This document shows, in pieces, positions 5,197 through 12,142 of a DNA stretch of 13,369 nt; within the stretch, counting starts at the first letter, position 1, and each line of letters starts with the position of its first letter. The position numbers and the translations under genes were made by a program. The stretch lies in assembly GCA_036501515.1 (NCBI GenBank), contig DASYAD010000133.1:1-13369 (forward strand), in the 5' to 3' direction. This DNA is from Trebonia sp036501515 (GTDB lineage Bacteria > Actinomycetota > Actinomycetes > Streptosporangiales > Streptosporangiaceae). Below the pieces are notes generated by a model. The model was not told the origin of the DNA, ran no database searches, and saw nothing but the letters and a program-made list of their open reading frames with translations.

Positions 5197-6135
5197 TCAG
5201 CCGTCCTCAGGGGCGAGCCCGTCGTCGACCGGCACGTGCCGCGGCTCGATCTGGTAGCCGGACCGGCGGGCCTGCTCAAGCACCAGCGTGGCGAAGTCGT
5301 CGTCGGCGTAGCCGGCCCCGACCGCCTGCGCGACGAGCATGTCAGCCGCGGCCGCGAGCGGCATCGGGACGCCAAGCTGGCGCCCGGCGGACAGGCCGAG
5401 CTGCAGGTCCTTGCGCAGCAGGGCGGTGGTGAACGTGGGGTGGAAGTCCAGGTTGACCAGGGCGGGTGACTTGTACCTGGTGAACGTGGAGCCGAGCACG
5501 GAGTCGTTGATGAACTCCAGGAACGCCTCCCGGCTGACCCCGCCCCGCTCGGCCAGCACGGTGATCTCCGCCAGGGACTCGATGACGACGCCGAGGAAGA
5601 CGTTGTGCGCGATCTTGACCAGCCGCGCGGCCTCGCCTTCGCCGACGTAGGTGACGGCGCGCCCCCAGGTCGCGAGCAGCGGCTCGACCTGGTCGAAGAC
5701 CGCCCTGGGGCCCGAGGCGGCCACGGTGAGCTTCCCCGACGCGATGACCTTGGGGTTGCCGCTGACCGGGGCGGCCAGGAACTGCGCGCCGGCGTCCTCC
5801 ACCACGGCGCGGATCCGTGCGGAGGCCTCGGTGGAGACCGTCGAGGAGTCCACGACGACCCGGGGCGCGGCGCCTGCGGACAGCAGGCCGCCCGGCCCGC
5901 TGATCACCGCCTCGAGGTCCTTGTCCGCCGCGACCATGACGAACACAACGTCCCGGCCAGCCAGCGCGGCGGGGACGTCAACGATCTTGGCGCCGTGCTC
6001 GGCGAGGGGCTCTGCCTTGGACCTGGTCCGGTTGTAGGCGGCCACCTCGTAGCCCGCGCTGAGCAGGCGCAGGACAAGCTGGTAGCCCATTCGCCCGGTA
6101 CCGATCCATCCGATCGTAGGCGTGGCGGCAGCCAT
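5197..6135 (-). CDS. NAD(P)-dependent beta-hydroxyacid dehydrogenase (3-hydroxyisobutyrate dehydrogenase family)
   Basis: 312 residues from ATG at 6135, chosen because GGGAGGG (6142-6148) precedes it. The frame stays open to 6201, but that extension is not family-like and would run over the promoter. The Rossmann motif is GTGRMG (12-17), and NRT at 35-37 is the pattern usually linked to NADP(H) preference. The substrate-site motif is APVSGNPKVIASGKL (from about 122), and the catalytic Lys174 lies in RLVKIAHNVFLG. Length and motif order match 3-hydroxyisobutyrate, tartronate semialdehyde and related dehydrogenases. It would oxidise a hydroxy acid to a semialdehyde or keto acid, or the reverse. 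It is followed at once by the M24 gene and preceded by its own regulatory region. The substrate is unknown; the nearby E1/E2 complex makes a branched-chain or similar route plausible but unproven. Confidence 0.88.
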   Translation of the reverse strand: MAAATPTIGWIGTGRMGYQLVLRLLSAGYEVAAYNRTRSKAEPLAEHGAKIVDVPAALAGRDVVFVMVAADKDLEAVISGPGGLLSAGAAPRVVVDSSTVSTEASARIRAVVEDAGAQFLAAPVSGNPKVIASGKLTVAASGPRAVFDQVEPLLATWGRAVTYVGEGEAARLVKIAHNVFLGVVIESLAEITVLAERGGVSREAFLEFINDSVLGSTFTRYKSPALVNLDFHPTFTTALLRKDLQLGLSAGRQLGVPMPLAAAADMLVAQAVGAGYADDDFATLVLEQARRSGYQIEPRHVPVDDGLAPEDG

Positions 6136-6141
6136 GCGTTT

Positions 6142-6148
6142 CCCTCCC
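6142..6148 (-). promoter_or_regulatory. Ribosome binding site fixing the dehydrogenase start
   Basis: Minus-strand GGGAGGG, six bases before ATG 6135. It argues against the longer open frame that begins at 6201. Confidence 0.8.
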
Positions 6149-6158
6149 GACAAACTAG

Positions 6159-6172
6159 TGCAATCGTTTGCA
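6159..6172. promoter_or_regulatory. LacI/GalR-type operator candidate
   Basis: TGCAATCGTTTGCA: arms TGCAA/TTGCA around a central CG, the classic symmetry of LacI-family operators. It lies just downstream of the candidate -10 and 24 bases before the dehydrogenase start, where a bound repressor would block initiation. No LacI-family regulator gene is in the window, so the binder is a guess. Confidence 0.5.
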
Positions 6173-6201
6173 ACTCTGGTCGCAAGTCGCGTTAATGTCA
6201 A
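6173..6201 (-). promoter_or_regulatory. Candidate promoter of the dehydrogenase-M24 unit
   Basis: On the minus strand a perfect -35 TTGACA (6201-6196), a 17-base spacer, and a weak -10 CAGAGT (6178-6173) that keeps the key A2 and T6. It would allow transcription of the dehydrogenase and M24 genes independent of VOC-gntR. Confidence 0.5.
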
Positions 6202-6208
6202 GTTAACG
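6190..6208. promoter_or_regulatory. Palindrome CGTTAA-N7-TTAACG over the -35
   Basis: Perfect 6-bp arms separated by 7 bases, AT-rich in an otherwise GC-rich sequence, covering the TTGACA element. A possible second operator or activator site for the dehydrogenase-M24 promoter. Confidence 0.45.
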
Positions 6209-6225
6209 TCCTGATCAGACCCGGT

Positions 6226-6876
6226 TCAGCCGAAGATTTCCGGGTGCCTGCACAGCTCGAGCCTGGTGCGCCTGATGTGCATGACGAGCACCCGCTCAGC
6301 GTCGTCCGGGTCGTTCCGGCTGATGCAGTCGAGCAGCAGACGGTGCTCGAGGTGCGTCGGGCCGAGGCCTTCTCCCCGCGCAGCGAGCTTAGTGAATTCA
6401 CGGCGGTAATGCTGGGTGCTATTCCACATCCTGCCGATGATCTCCGCCGTCTCCCCCGGCGCGGCCGCCGCGTAGCTGGCGAGGTGAAACTCCCGGTCGG
6501 CGAGCAGAAAGGCGTCGGTGTTCCCGTCCGACCGCTCCATCTCCGCGGCCAGCTCGCCGAGCCGGGCGACGACGGCACGGTCAAGGCCGGGCAGCGAGGC
6601 ACGCAGCAGCAGCGGCTCGAGCCGCTCCCTGATCTGGTACAGCTCCGCGCACTCGTCCAGGGTCAGCCGGGCCACCCAGGCGCCAGCGTTCGCGACCAGG
6701 TTGACCAGCCCTTCGGCGTGCAGGACGCGCAGCGCTTCGCGCACCGGGATGCGGCTGGCGCCCGACCGGGCGGCGACGTCCTCCTGCCTGATCCGCTCAC
6801 CGGGCTGGTAGCCGCCGGCGAGGATCTCGGCCCGCAGCGTGTCCGCGATCCGCGTGCTGGCCACGCTCCCGGTCAT
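6226..6876 (-). CDS. GntR-family transcriptional regulator, FCD subfamily
   Basis: 216 residues from ATG at 6876, ten bases after the VOC stop, with GGGGA upstream. Residues 8-70 are the winged helix: RIADTLRAEILAG, PGERIRQEDVAARSG, and the recognition region SRIPVREALRVLHAEGLV. Residues 75-210 are an all-helical FCD ligand domain. The metal/ligand set Asp127, His131 (DREFH), His178 (EHRLLLD) and His200 (MHIRRTR) matches the metal-binding FCD class, which usually senses small carboxylates through the metal. It is cotranscribed with the VOC gene and faces the divergent E1-E2 operon, so it most likely controls the whole cluster, probably as a repressor relieved by the pathway substrate. See the paired motifs at 7429-7437 and 7493-7501. 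Confidence 0.92.
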   Translation of the reverse strand: MTGSVASTRIADTLRAEILAGGYQPGERIRQEDVAARSGASRIPVREALRVLHAEGLVNLVANAGAWVARLTLDECAELYQIRERLEPLLLRASLPGLDRAVVARLGELAAEMERSDGNTDAFLLADREFHLASYAAAAPGETAEIIGRMWNSTQHYRREFTKLAARGEGLGPTHLEHRLLLDCISRNDPDDAERVLVMHIRRTRLELCRHPEIFG

Positions 6877-6886
6877 GGTGTCCCCG

Positions 6887-7411
6887 TCATTTCGCCGGGT
6901 CCGCCGGATGCCACAGCCTGACCGGGGCGTCCGCCTCGTAGGCCTTGCCGCCCGGATAGCTGACCAGCTCGAACTGCATCCCCCAGGGCGCCAGGAAGTA
7001 CCGCCAGCGCTGTCCGGCCGAGGCGTTCCTGCTGGCCACGGGGCCGTCCAGGAGAACCACCCCCCGTTCCTCCAGATACTGGCAAGCGGCATCGATGTCG
7101 TCGACGTAAAGCGCCACGTGGTGCCCGCCGAGATCGCTGTTGCGCGGCTCGTCGCGCTGCCCGTCGTGCGGCGCGTACTCGAAGACCTCGAAGTTCAGCC
7201 CGAACCCGCAGCGGTAGAAGCGGATCCCGGTGACCGCGCGGTGCTGGTCCACGTTCAGGTGCCTGGTCATCCAGTCGTCGTCGTGGCGCATCCCCGGCAG
7301 CGCGTAGACAAACTCGCAGCCGAGGATGCCGACCAGGAACTCGTGCGCCCTGGCCAGGTCGGGCACGGTGATGCCGATGTGGTCGCCGCCGCGCAGCCCT
7401 GGTATGCCCAT
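6887..7411 (-). CDS. VOC-superfamily (glyoxalase/dioxygenase-fold) metalloenzyme
   Basis: 174 residues from ATG at 7411 with AAGGGGGA (7415-7422) just upstream. An in-frame ATG at 7438 lacks a ribosome site and would cover the operator. Two beta-alpha-beta-beta-beta modules are visible. The first runs from GGDHIGITVPDLARAHEF to NFEVFEY and the second from GGHHVALYVDDIDAACQYL to GMQFELVSYP. The four metal ligands expected of a VOC enzyme are His11, Glu75, His98 and Glu148, the H-E-H-E set of glyoxalase I and methylmalonyl-CoA epimerase, although ring-cleavage dioxygenases share the fold. It leads the minus-strand operon with gntR. Its step is unknown: isomerising, epimerising or oxygenating a pathway intermediate are all possible. 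Confidence 0.87.
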   Translation of the reverse strand: MGIPGLRGGDHIGITVPDLARAHEFLVGILGCEFVYALPGMRHDDDWMTRHLNVDQHRAVTGIRFYRCGFGLNFEVFEYAPHDGQRDEPRNSDLGGHHVALYVDDIDAACQYLEERGVVLLDGPVASRNASAGQRWRYFLAPWGMQFELVSYPGGKAYEADAPVRLWHPADPAK

Positions 7412-7427
7412 CAGTCCCCCTTGCGTC

Positions 7428-7437
7428 AATGTATCCA
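7428..7437 (-). promoter_or_regulatory. Operator-like TGGATACAT overlapping a candidate VOC-gntR -10
   Basis: Minus strand TGGATACAT (7437-7429). The overlapping TACATT (7433-7428) fits a TANNNT -10 element, 16 bases before the VOC start. The related site TGGATGCAT lies on the other strand at 7493-7501. Confidence 0.5.
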
Positions 7438-7486
7438 ATCGAAAGGATTGAACGGCAGTATCAGCCCTAACGAGGGCAGCTTACCG

Positions 7487-7515
7487 TTGCAATGGATGCA
7501 TCTTCGGATTAGCGT
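7487..7515 (+). promoter_or_regulatory. Promoter of the E1-E2 operon with embedded operator-like site
   Basis: -35 TTGCAA (7487-7492), a spacer of exactly 17 bases, and -10 TAGCGT (7510-7515, TANNNT). TGGATGCAT (7493-7501) fills the first half of the spacer, and the 8-bp palindrome GATGCATC lies across it. A protein bound there would cover the promoter. This fits GntR repression, but the binding itself is inferred. Confidence 0.55.
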
Positions 7516-7553
7516 GGCAAACGTTCAGCCATCGACAGGGGCGGGAGACGGTC

Positions 7554-9767
7554 ATGCCACGTGTTAAGCGCCTCGCGCCGGCCGCGGACTGGCAGGAGCT
7601 GTCGACCGGGCCGGCCGACTGGAAAGCGGCCGACCCGGCACTGCTCGCCACCATGCTCGGCCAGCTTCACCTCATCAGGGCCTTCGAGGAGACCGTGCTT
7701 GACCTGGCCGGCCAGGGCCTGGTGCACGGCCCCGCGCACTCGTCCATCGGCCAGGAGGGCGGCGCGGTGGGCTCGATTGCCGGGCTGCGCCCAGGTGACG
7801 CCGTCAACGGCTCGCACCGCGGCCACCACCAGTTCCTGGCCAAGGCGCTGACCCACGTGACCAAGGGCTCACTCGACTTGACCGACCTGGTCACCCCGCC
7901 GGCGGCCGAAGTGCTGCGGCGGACCCTGGCCGAGATCCTCGGCCTGTCCGAGGGATACTGCGCCGGGCGCGGCGGTTCCATGCACCTGCAGTGGCTTGAG
8001 GCCGGCGCCCTTGGCACCAACGCCATCGTCGGCGGGGGCGTGCCGATGGCCGCGGGCAACGCCTGGGCCCAGCTGCATTCGCCCGCCGGTCCCGACGGGA
8101 GCGATCTCACCGTCACGTACTTCGGCGACGGGGCGGTCAACATCGGGTCCGTGCTTGAGACGCTGAACCTGGCGTCGGCCTGGCGGCTGCCGCTCTGCTT
8201 CTTCATCGAGAACAACGGGTACGCGGTCTCGACCACGGTCGAGGAGGCGACCGGCGAACCCCGGCTGTCAGCCCGGGCACTCGGCTTCGGCATCACCGCC
8301 TGGCGCGTCGACGGGATGGACCCCCTCGCGGTGCACCTGGTCATGGAGCGGGCCGCGCGGCGGCTGCGGGCGGGTGAGGGACCCGTGGTGGTCGAGGCAC
8401 TTGTCTACCGGTTCTTCCACCAGAACGGCCCGGTCGCCGGGTCCGCGTTCGGCTACCGGACCAAGGAAGAGGAAGCCACGTGGCGCGCCCGCGACCCCGT
8501 CGACCGGGTGGGGCGCGAAATGAGCAGGCTCGGCCTGATCGACGAGACGGGCATCGCCGCGGTCAGGTCGCAGGCGGTGACGGCGGTGCGGGCCGCCGCC
8601 GCCGCGCTGACGGAGCCGGACCCGTCATCGGCCGGGCGGGCGGGCACCAGGCGGATCCGCGCGTCGTTGTGGCCAGATCCGGCCTTCGTCGACGTGGGCA
8701 TCAGAGGTGACTTGTCGGAGCTCGCGGGCGCCAGGACCGCCGAGCGGGCGTCGTTCGGCGGCCAGCTGCGCCGGGGAAAGTTCATCGAGGCGGTAGCGGC
8801 CGTGCTGGACCGGCGGATGGCCGGGGACCCGCGCATCGTGGTTCTCGGCGAGGACGTGCACAAGCTGGGCGGCGGGACCAACGGCGCGACCAGGGGCCTG
8901 GCCGCGAAGTACCCGGGCCGGGTGCTCGGGACTCCGATCAGCGAGAACGCGTTCGCCGGGCTGGGCGGCGGGCTCGCGCTCGACGGCCGCTTCCGTCCGG
9001 TCGTCGAGTTCATGTACCCCGACTTCCTGTGGGTCGCCGCCGACCAGGTATTCAACCAGATCGGCAAGGCCAGGCACATGTTCGGCGGCCGGAACCCGGT
9101 GCCCCTGGTCCTGCGGACGAAGGTCGCGATGGGCTCGGGCTACGGGTCGCAGCACCTGATGGACCCGGCGGGTATCTTCGCCACCTCGCCCGGCTGGCGC
9201 ATCATGGCCGCCTCCACCCCGTTCGACTACGTGGGCCTGATGAACGCCGCGCTCGCGCTCGACGACCCGGTCCTGATGCTCGAGCACGTTGACCTGTACG
9301 GCACCGAAGGGGACATCCCGGCCGACGACCTGGACTACCAGATTCCGTTCGGCCGTGCCGCTGTGCGCCGGGTCGGCTCCGAGGTCACCGTGCTCAGCTA
9401 CCTGTCGATGGTGGCGGTCGCGGCGGAGGCGATCGAGCGCACCGGGATCGATGCGGAGCTGGTCGACCTGCGGTTCCTCGACCGGGCGTCGCTGGACTGG
9501 GACACGGTCGGCGCGTCGGTGCGGAAGACCAACGCGGTGCTGATCGTCGAGCAGGGCGCCCTCGGCACCTCTTACGGCGGCTGGCTGGCGGATGAGATCC
9601 AGCGCCGCCTGTTCGACTGGCTCGACCAGCCGGTCCAGCGGGTGACCGGGACCGAATCGTCGCCGTCGATCTCCCGGGTGCTCGAACGCGCCGCGATCGC
9701 GAAAACCGAGGAGGTCGCGGCGGCGCTCGAGCGGATGCGGGACGGTCTCGGCAAGGCGCCAGGCTGA
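7554..9767 (+). CDS. 2-oxoacid dehydrogenase E1, alpha and beta subunits fused
   Basis: 737 residues from ATG at 7554 (GGGAG upstream). The thiamine-diphosphate-dependent E1 decarboxylates a 2-oxoacid and passes the acyl group to the E2 lipoyl arm. Residues about 30-350 are the alpha part: SSIGQEGGAVGS, GSHRGHHQFLAKA, CAGRGGSMHL, and the TPP/Mg motif from GDGAVN (191) to ENNGYAVST. Residues about 400-730 are the beta part: RRGKFIEAVAAVL, VVLGEDV, ISENAFAGLGGGLAL, the pyrimidine-binding domain, then the transketolase C-terminal domain (VDLRFLD, LIVEQGALGTSYGGW). Many complexes encode these as two genes; here a linker of about 45 residues joins them. The alpha motifs resemble acetoin/branched-chain-type E1 more than AceE-type E1. 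The substrate is not determined. Confidence 0.93.
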   Translation: MPRVKRLAPAADWQELSTGPADWKAADPALLATMLGQLHLIRAFEETVLDLAGQGLVHGPAHSSIGQEGGAVGSIAGLRPGDAVNGSHRGHHQFLAKALTHVTKGSLDLTDLVTPPAAEVLRRTLAEILGLSEGYCAGRGGSMHLQWLEAGALGTNAIVGGGVPMAAGNAWAQLHSPAGPDGSDLTVTYFGDGAVNIGSVLETLNLASAWRLPLCFFIENNGYAVSTTVEEATGEPRLSARALGFGITAWRVDGMDPLAVHLVMERAARRLRAGEGPVVVEALVYRFFHQNGPVAGSAFGYRTKEEEATWRARDPVDRVGREMSRLGLIDETGIAAVRSQAVTAVRAAAAALTEPDPSSAGRAGTRRIRASLWPDPAFVDVGIRGDLSELAGARTAERASFGGQLRRGKFIEAVAAVLDRRMAGDPRIVVLGEDVHKLGGGTNGATRGLAAKYPGRVLGTPISENAFAGLGGGLALDGRFRPVVEFMYPDFLWVAADQVFNQIGKARHMFGGRNPVPLVLRTKVAMGSGYGSQHLMDPAGIFATSPGWRIMAASTPFDYVGLMNAALALDDPVLMLEHVDLYGTEGDIPADDLDYQIPFGRAAVRRVGSEVTVLSYLSMVAVAAEAIERTGIDAELVDLRFLDRASLDWDTVGASVRKTNAVLIVEQGALGTSYGGWLADEIQRRLFDWLDQPVQRVTGTESSPSISRVLERAAIAKTEEVAAALERMRDGLGKAPG

Positions 9768-11158
9768 TGGCGGCCGTCGTGCGGATGCCGTCCGTGCTGG
9801 CCGGCGCGACCGAGGCGTCGATCGCCAGCTGGCTGGTCTCGCCAGGCGACGCCGTCATCACCGGGACGCCGCTGGCGGAGATCGAAACCGAGAAGGCGCT
9901 GGTCGAGTACGCCGCCGAGGAAGCGGGCACCGTCGGCCGCCTCGTCCTCGGCCCGGGCGACCGCGGGGAGGTCGGCGATCCGATCGCGGTCCTCGTCGCG
10001 CCCGGCGAGACGGACGCGGACATCGACGCGGCACTCGGCGTGGCGGCACCCGCCGCGTCTCGGCCGGCCGTACTCCCGGTTCCCGCCGGCGCTCCCGCCG
10101 GCGTTCCCGCCGGCGCCGGGTCTGCCACCGGGGCGCCTTCCGCTCCCCCGTTTCCGAGCGCAACGGCCTGGCCGACCAGACAGCACGGAGGAAGCGGGCG
10201 TGTCTTCGCCAGCCCGCTCGTCCGCAGGCTCGCGACCGAACGCGGCGTTGACCTCGCGGGGATGGCCGGAAGCGGCACAGGACCGAACGGGCGGATCGTG
10301 CGCCGCGACCTCGAGCGGTTCCTCGCGGACGCGGGAGCGGCGGTGGCAGGGGTGCGCGTGCCGGCCGCGGCGGCCGTCCCCGCGACCGGAGTAGCGGCGG
10401 GTGGCCAGGCGGAGCAGGCACCCGTTCTGGCGAATGCGGTTACCTCGCAGCCGGCCGGCACCGAAGGGACTGCCTCAGCGGGCGCGACGCTGATCCCGCA
10501 CACGCCGATGCGCCGCGCGGTCGCACGGCGGCTGTCGGAGTCCAAGGCGACGATCCCGCATTTCTACCTGACCGCTGAGTGCGTGGTCGACGAGATGCTC
10601 GCCCTGCGGGACCAGGTCAACGAGACGTCGCGAGCGAAGATATCCGTCAACGACTTCGTGCTGGCCGCCGTCGCGGCCGCGTTCGTCGACGTGCCCCAGG
10701 CCAACGTGAGCTGGTCAGCGGACGGCTTGCGCCAATATCGATCTGTCGACATATCGATCGCCGTGGCGACCGAGGGCGGCCTCGTCACCCCCGTGCTGCG
10801 CGGCGTCGAGGGCAAGCGGCTGTCGGCCGTCGCGCGGGAATCGGCGGATCTCGTGCAACGGGCCAGGACCAGAAAGCTGCGGCAGCACGAGCTTGAGGGC
10901 GGCACCTTCACGGTGTCGAACCTCGGTATGTACGGGACGGCGGAGTTCGCCGCGATCATCAACCCGCCGCAGTCCGGGATTCTCGCCGTCGGCGCGGCCC
11001 GGCCGCAGCCGGTGGTGGCCAACGGAGCGGTCGTCGCCGCGACCGTCATGCGCTGCACGCTGTCCGTCGACCACCGCGCGATCGACGGCGCCGACGCCGC
11101 CCGCTGGCTGGCCGCATTCAGCGCTCGCCTGGAAAACCCCCTGGGGGCACTCGTCTAG
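9767..11158 (+). CDS. Dihydrolipoamide acyltransferase, E2 of a 2-oxoacid dehydrogenase complex
   Basis: 463 residues. The ATG overlaps the E1 stop by one base (TGATG), indicating coupled translation. Residues 1-80 are one lipoyl domain with Lys43 in ETEKALVEY. Residues 100-135 form an Ala/Pro-rich swinging linker that includes a PAGAPAGVPAG repeat. Residues 144-187 are the peripheral subunit-binding domain (RVFASPLVRRLATERG...GRIVRRDLERFL), followed by a second Ala-rich linker. Residues 243-463 form the catalytic core (TPMRRAVARRLSESK, FTVSNLGMYGT, and SVDHRAIDGADAARW with the catalytic His436 and Asp440 of HxxxDG). It transfers the acyl group from lipoate to CoA. No dihydrolipoamide dehydrogenase (E3) follows, so a shared E3 must be supplied from elsewhere. 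Confidence 0.95.
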   Translation: MAAVVRMPSVLAGATEASIASWLVSPGDAVITGTPLAEIETEKALVEYAAEEAGTVGRLVLGPGDRGEVGDPIAVLVAPGETDADIDAALGVAAPAASRPAVLPVPAGAPAGVPAGAGSATGAPSAPPFPSATAWPTRQHGGSGRVFASPLVRRLATERGVDLAGMAGSGTGPNGRIVRRDLERFLADAGAAVAGVRVPAAAAVPATGVAAGGQAEQAPVLANAVTSQPAGTEGTASAGATLIPHTPMRRAVARRLSESKATIPHFYLTAECVVDEMLALRDQVNETSRAKISVNDFVLAAVAAAFVDVPQANVSWSADGLRQYRSVDISIAVATEGGLVTPVLRGVEGKRLSAVARESADLVQRARTRKLRQHELEGGTFTVSNLGMYGTAEFAAIINPPQSGILAVGAARPQPVVANGAVVAATVMRCTLSVDHRAIDGADAARWLAAFSARLENPLGALV

Positions 11159-11165
11159 GGTTGCC

Positions 11166-11201
11166 GCGGTCCCTAGCAGCCTTGCCGGCCGCGCGGACCG
11201 C
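11166..11201 (+). terminator. Terminator-like hairpin after the E1-E2 operon
   Basis: Arms GCGGTCC (11166-11172) and GGACCGC (11195-11201), with GC-rich sequence between. A competing hairpin CTAGGG/CCCTAG (11155-11176) overlaps the E2 stop. There is no U-tract. Confidence 0.5.
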
Positions 11202-11308
11202 TGAGCCAAGAAGAACGAGCAGCCATACGCAAGGTCGGTGCGCTTTAGAAGTGCCGAGATGTTGCTTCTGTCTGATAAGGGCGACAACTAGGAACATAAG
11301 AATTTAGC

Positions 11309-11327
11309 CACGTTGACTCGCAACGTG
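11309..11327. repeat. Inverted repeat CACGTT-N7-AACGTG
   Basis: Perfect 6-bp arms in the low-GC part of the gap between E2 and the next gene. Could be an operator or a recombination-site remnant. No partner protein can be identified. Confidence 0.4.
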
Positions 11328-11381
11328 CCGATCGAAGACCTTCTATCGCAATGTCGCGCGGCACGGGAGTGTGTCGTACTT

Positions 11382-11419
11382 CACGACGCAAAAGTGGGCT
11401 GACCCCTGCGCGCTTCTGC
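11382..11419 (+). repeat. 38-bp direct repeat, left copy
   Basis: Begins CACGACGCAAAAGTGG and matches 12801-12838 at 32 of 38 bases without gaps. The two copies bound the segment that holds the 177-aa gene and the toxin-antitoxin-like pair. They may be the same end of a lost insertion sequence, or the ends of a small inserted segment. Confidence 0.75.
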
Positions 11420-11469
11420 CTCGCGCTCCCCCAGCCGCCCGCCCGGCAGCTCAACGATTCGGTCCAGCT

Positions 11470-12003
11470 TTAGCTGACCAGCGTGCTCAGGTGCTTGACG
11501 GCTGCCTTTACCCACTCCGTGACGGCTTGCCCGACTCCGGTCTCCGCTGCGATGGCGAGTTGCACGAGGACTCCCCTCAGTGTGGCGGCCGCGCGCTTGA
11601 GCTTCCCGTGCTCAGGGACGGGCTGGGTTATCTGCGCAAGTATCTCGTTGCCGGCCTCTGCCGCAATGGCCTGGTCTTCGCCGCTAAGTCCGGTTGCGGG
11701 CAGCTGTCGTAGAATCTCGGCGACGACGGTAGCGAGCGCCTCGAAGCCTTCGGTGATCTGCTGAGGCTCTCCAGCATGGGACTGGCTTACTGCGCCGTTG
11801 TTCCAGGCAAGCTGAGCGCCCTTAGCGTTGCCGTAGATGACCGGCCCGTTGTAGGTGACTGTTGTGCCGTGGCTGATATCTGGCAGCTCTGGTAGGTCAG
11901 CCTGCACAGGCACGCGGATCGGGTGCCTGTCGAACTCTTTCTGCATGTCGCGCATCATGCGCGCGATTTCCTGCTTGTTAATTCCAGAACTGCGCCCGGA
12001 CAT
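11470..12003 (-). CDS. Hypothetical protein, 177 aa, with Gly/Asn motif and helical C-terminus
   Basis: Family not recognised with confidence. ATG at 12003 follows GAGGAG at about ten bases. Residues 1-30 are a charged helix (KQEIARMMRDMQKEFDRH). Residues 46-74 hold a Gly/Asn/aromatic beta-prone stretch (TVTYNGPVIYGNAKG, then AQLAWNN). Residues 82-177 look all-helical (ITEGFEALATVVAEILRQL; KRAAATLRGVLVQLA; AVTEWVKAAVKHL). From memory, actinobacterial proteins with a GPVxxG...QxAWxN motif followed by such helices occur, but no function is established for them that I can cite. There is no signal peptide or membrane segment, so it is cytoplasmic. Its codon use is clearly less GC-biased than the E1-E2 genes, which suggests acquired DNA. 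A small hairpin (11461-11479) overlaps its stop codon and could terminate it. Confidence 0.75.
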   Translation of the reverse strand: MSGRSSGINKQEIARMMRDMQKEFDRHPIRVPVQADLPELPDISHGTTVTYNGPVIYGNAKGAQLAWNNGAVSQSHAGEPQQITEGFEALATVVAEILRQLPATGLSGEDQAIAAEAGNEILAQITQPVPEHGKLKRAAATLRGVLVQLAIAAETGVGQAVTEWVKAAVKHLSTLVS

Positions 12004-12093
12004 CTACGCTTCTCCTCGCAGCTGTGAACTGTTATTCGAGGTTACCTGTCTCAGGGACTGCGGGCAGCCCGAAACGCGGTTGTTTTAGGCTGC

Positions 12094-12113
12094 GTCGGCT
12101 GAGGCCTGCCGAC
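12094..12113. promoter_or_regulatory. Inverted repeat GTCGGC-N8-GCCGAC upstream of the TA-like pair
   Basis: Perfect 6-bp arms, 16 bases upstream of the TAGCAT -10, so it covers the -35 region. This is where an autoregulating antitoxin usually binds. It could instead be a terminator stem for divergent transcription. Confidence 0.45.
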
Positions 12114-12129
12114 TGTCAGAGAGGTGCGT

Positions 12130-12135
12130 TAGCAT
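12130..12135 (+). promoter_or_regulatory. -10 element of an apparently leaderless promoter
   Basis: TAGCAT (TANNNT) ends seven bases before ATG 12143, which places transcription start at or next to the A of the start codon. No Shine-Dalgarno sequence lies between. The -35 is poor. Confidence 0.6.
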
Positions 12136-12142
12136 CGGTTTC

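Larger units (their letters stand above)
11159..11469. other. 311-base non-coding stretch after E2
   Basis: Holds a terminator-like hairpin at its start, a CACGTT/AACGTG inverted repeat (11309-11327), an imperfect palindrome CGAT-n-GAAG-AC-CTTC-n-ATCG (11329-11348), and the left copy of the 38-bp direct repeat. Base composition falls in 11210-11350 compared with the genes to the left. I see no tRNA, no integrase and no credible gene. Confidence 0.6.

Noticed and set aside
3847..5469. 540-residue open frame on the plus strand opposite the M24 and dehydrogenase genes
   Set aside because: Its sequence is Arg/Val/Gly/His-rich with no recognisable domain. It mirrors the codon structure of two clear minus-strand enzyme genes and starts inside the terminator hairpin. 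Typical antisense opening in high-GC DNA.
6623..8344. Several plus- and minus-strand frames opposite GntR, VOC and E1
   Set aside because: All are composition shadows of genes with clear family motifs on the other strand.
11245..11454. 69-residue minus-strand frame after the E2 gene
   Set aside because: No ribosome site, no domain, Cys/Arg/Ser-rich composition, and it runs through the 38-bp repeat.
11200..11460. Possible tRNA or integrase attachment site
   Set aside because: I looked for cloverleaf arms and a TTCGANTC-type loop and found none. No integrase gene is in the window.
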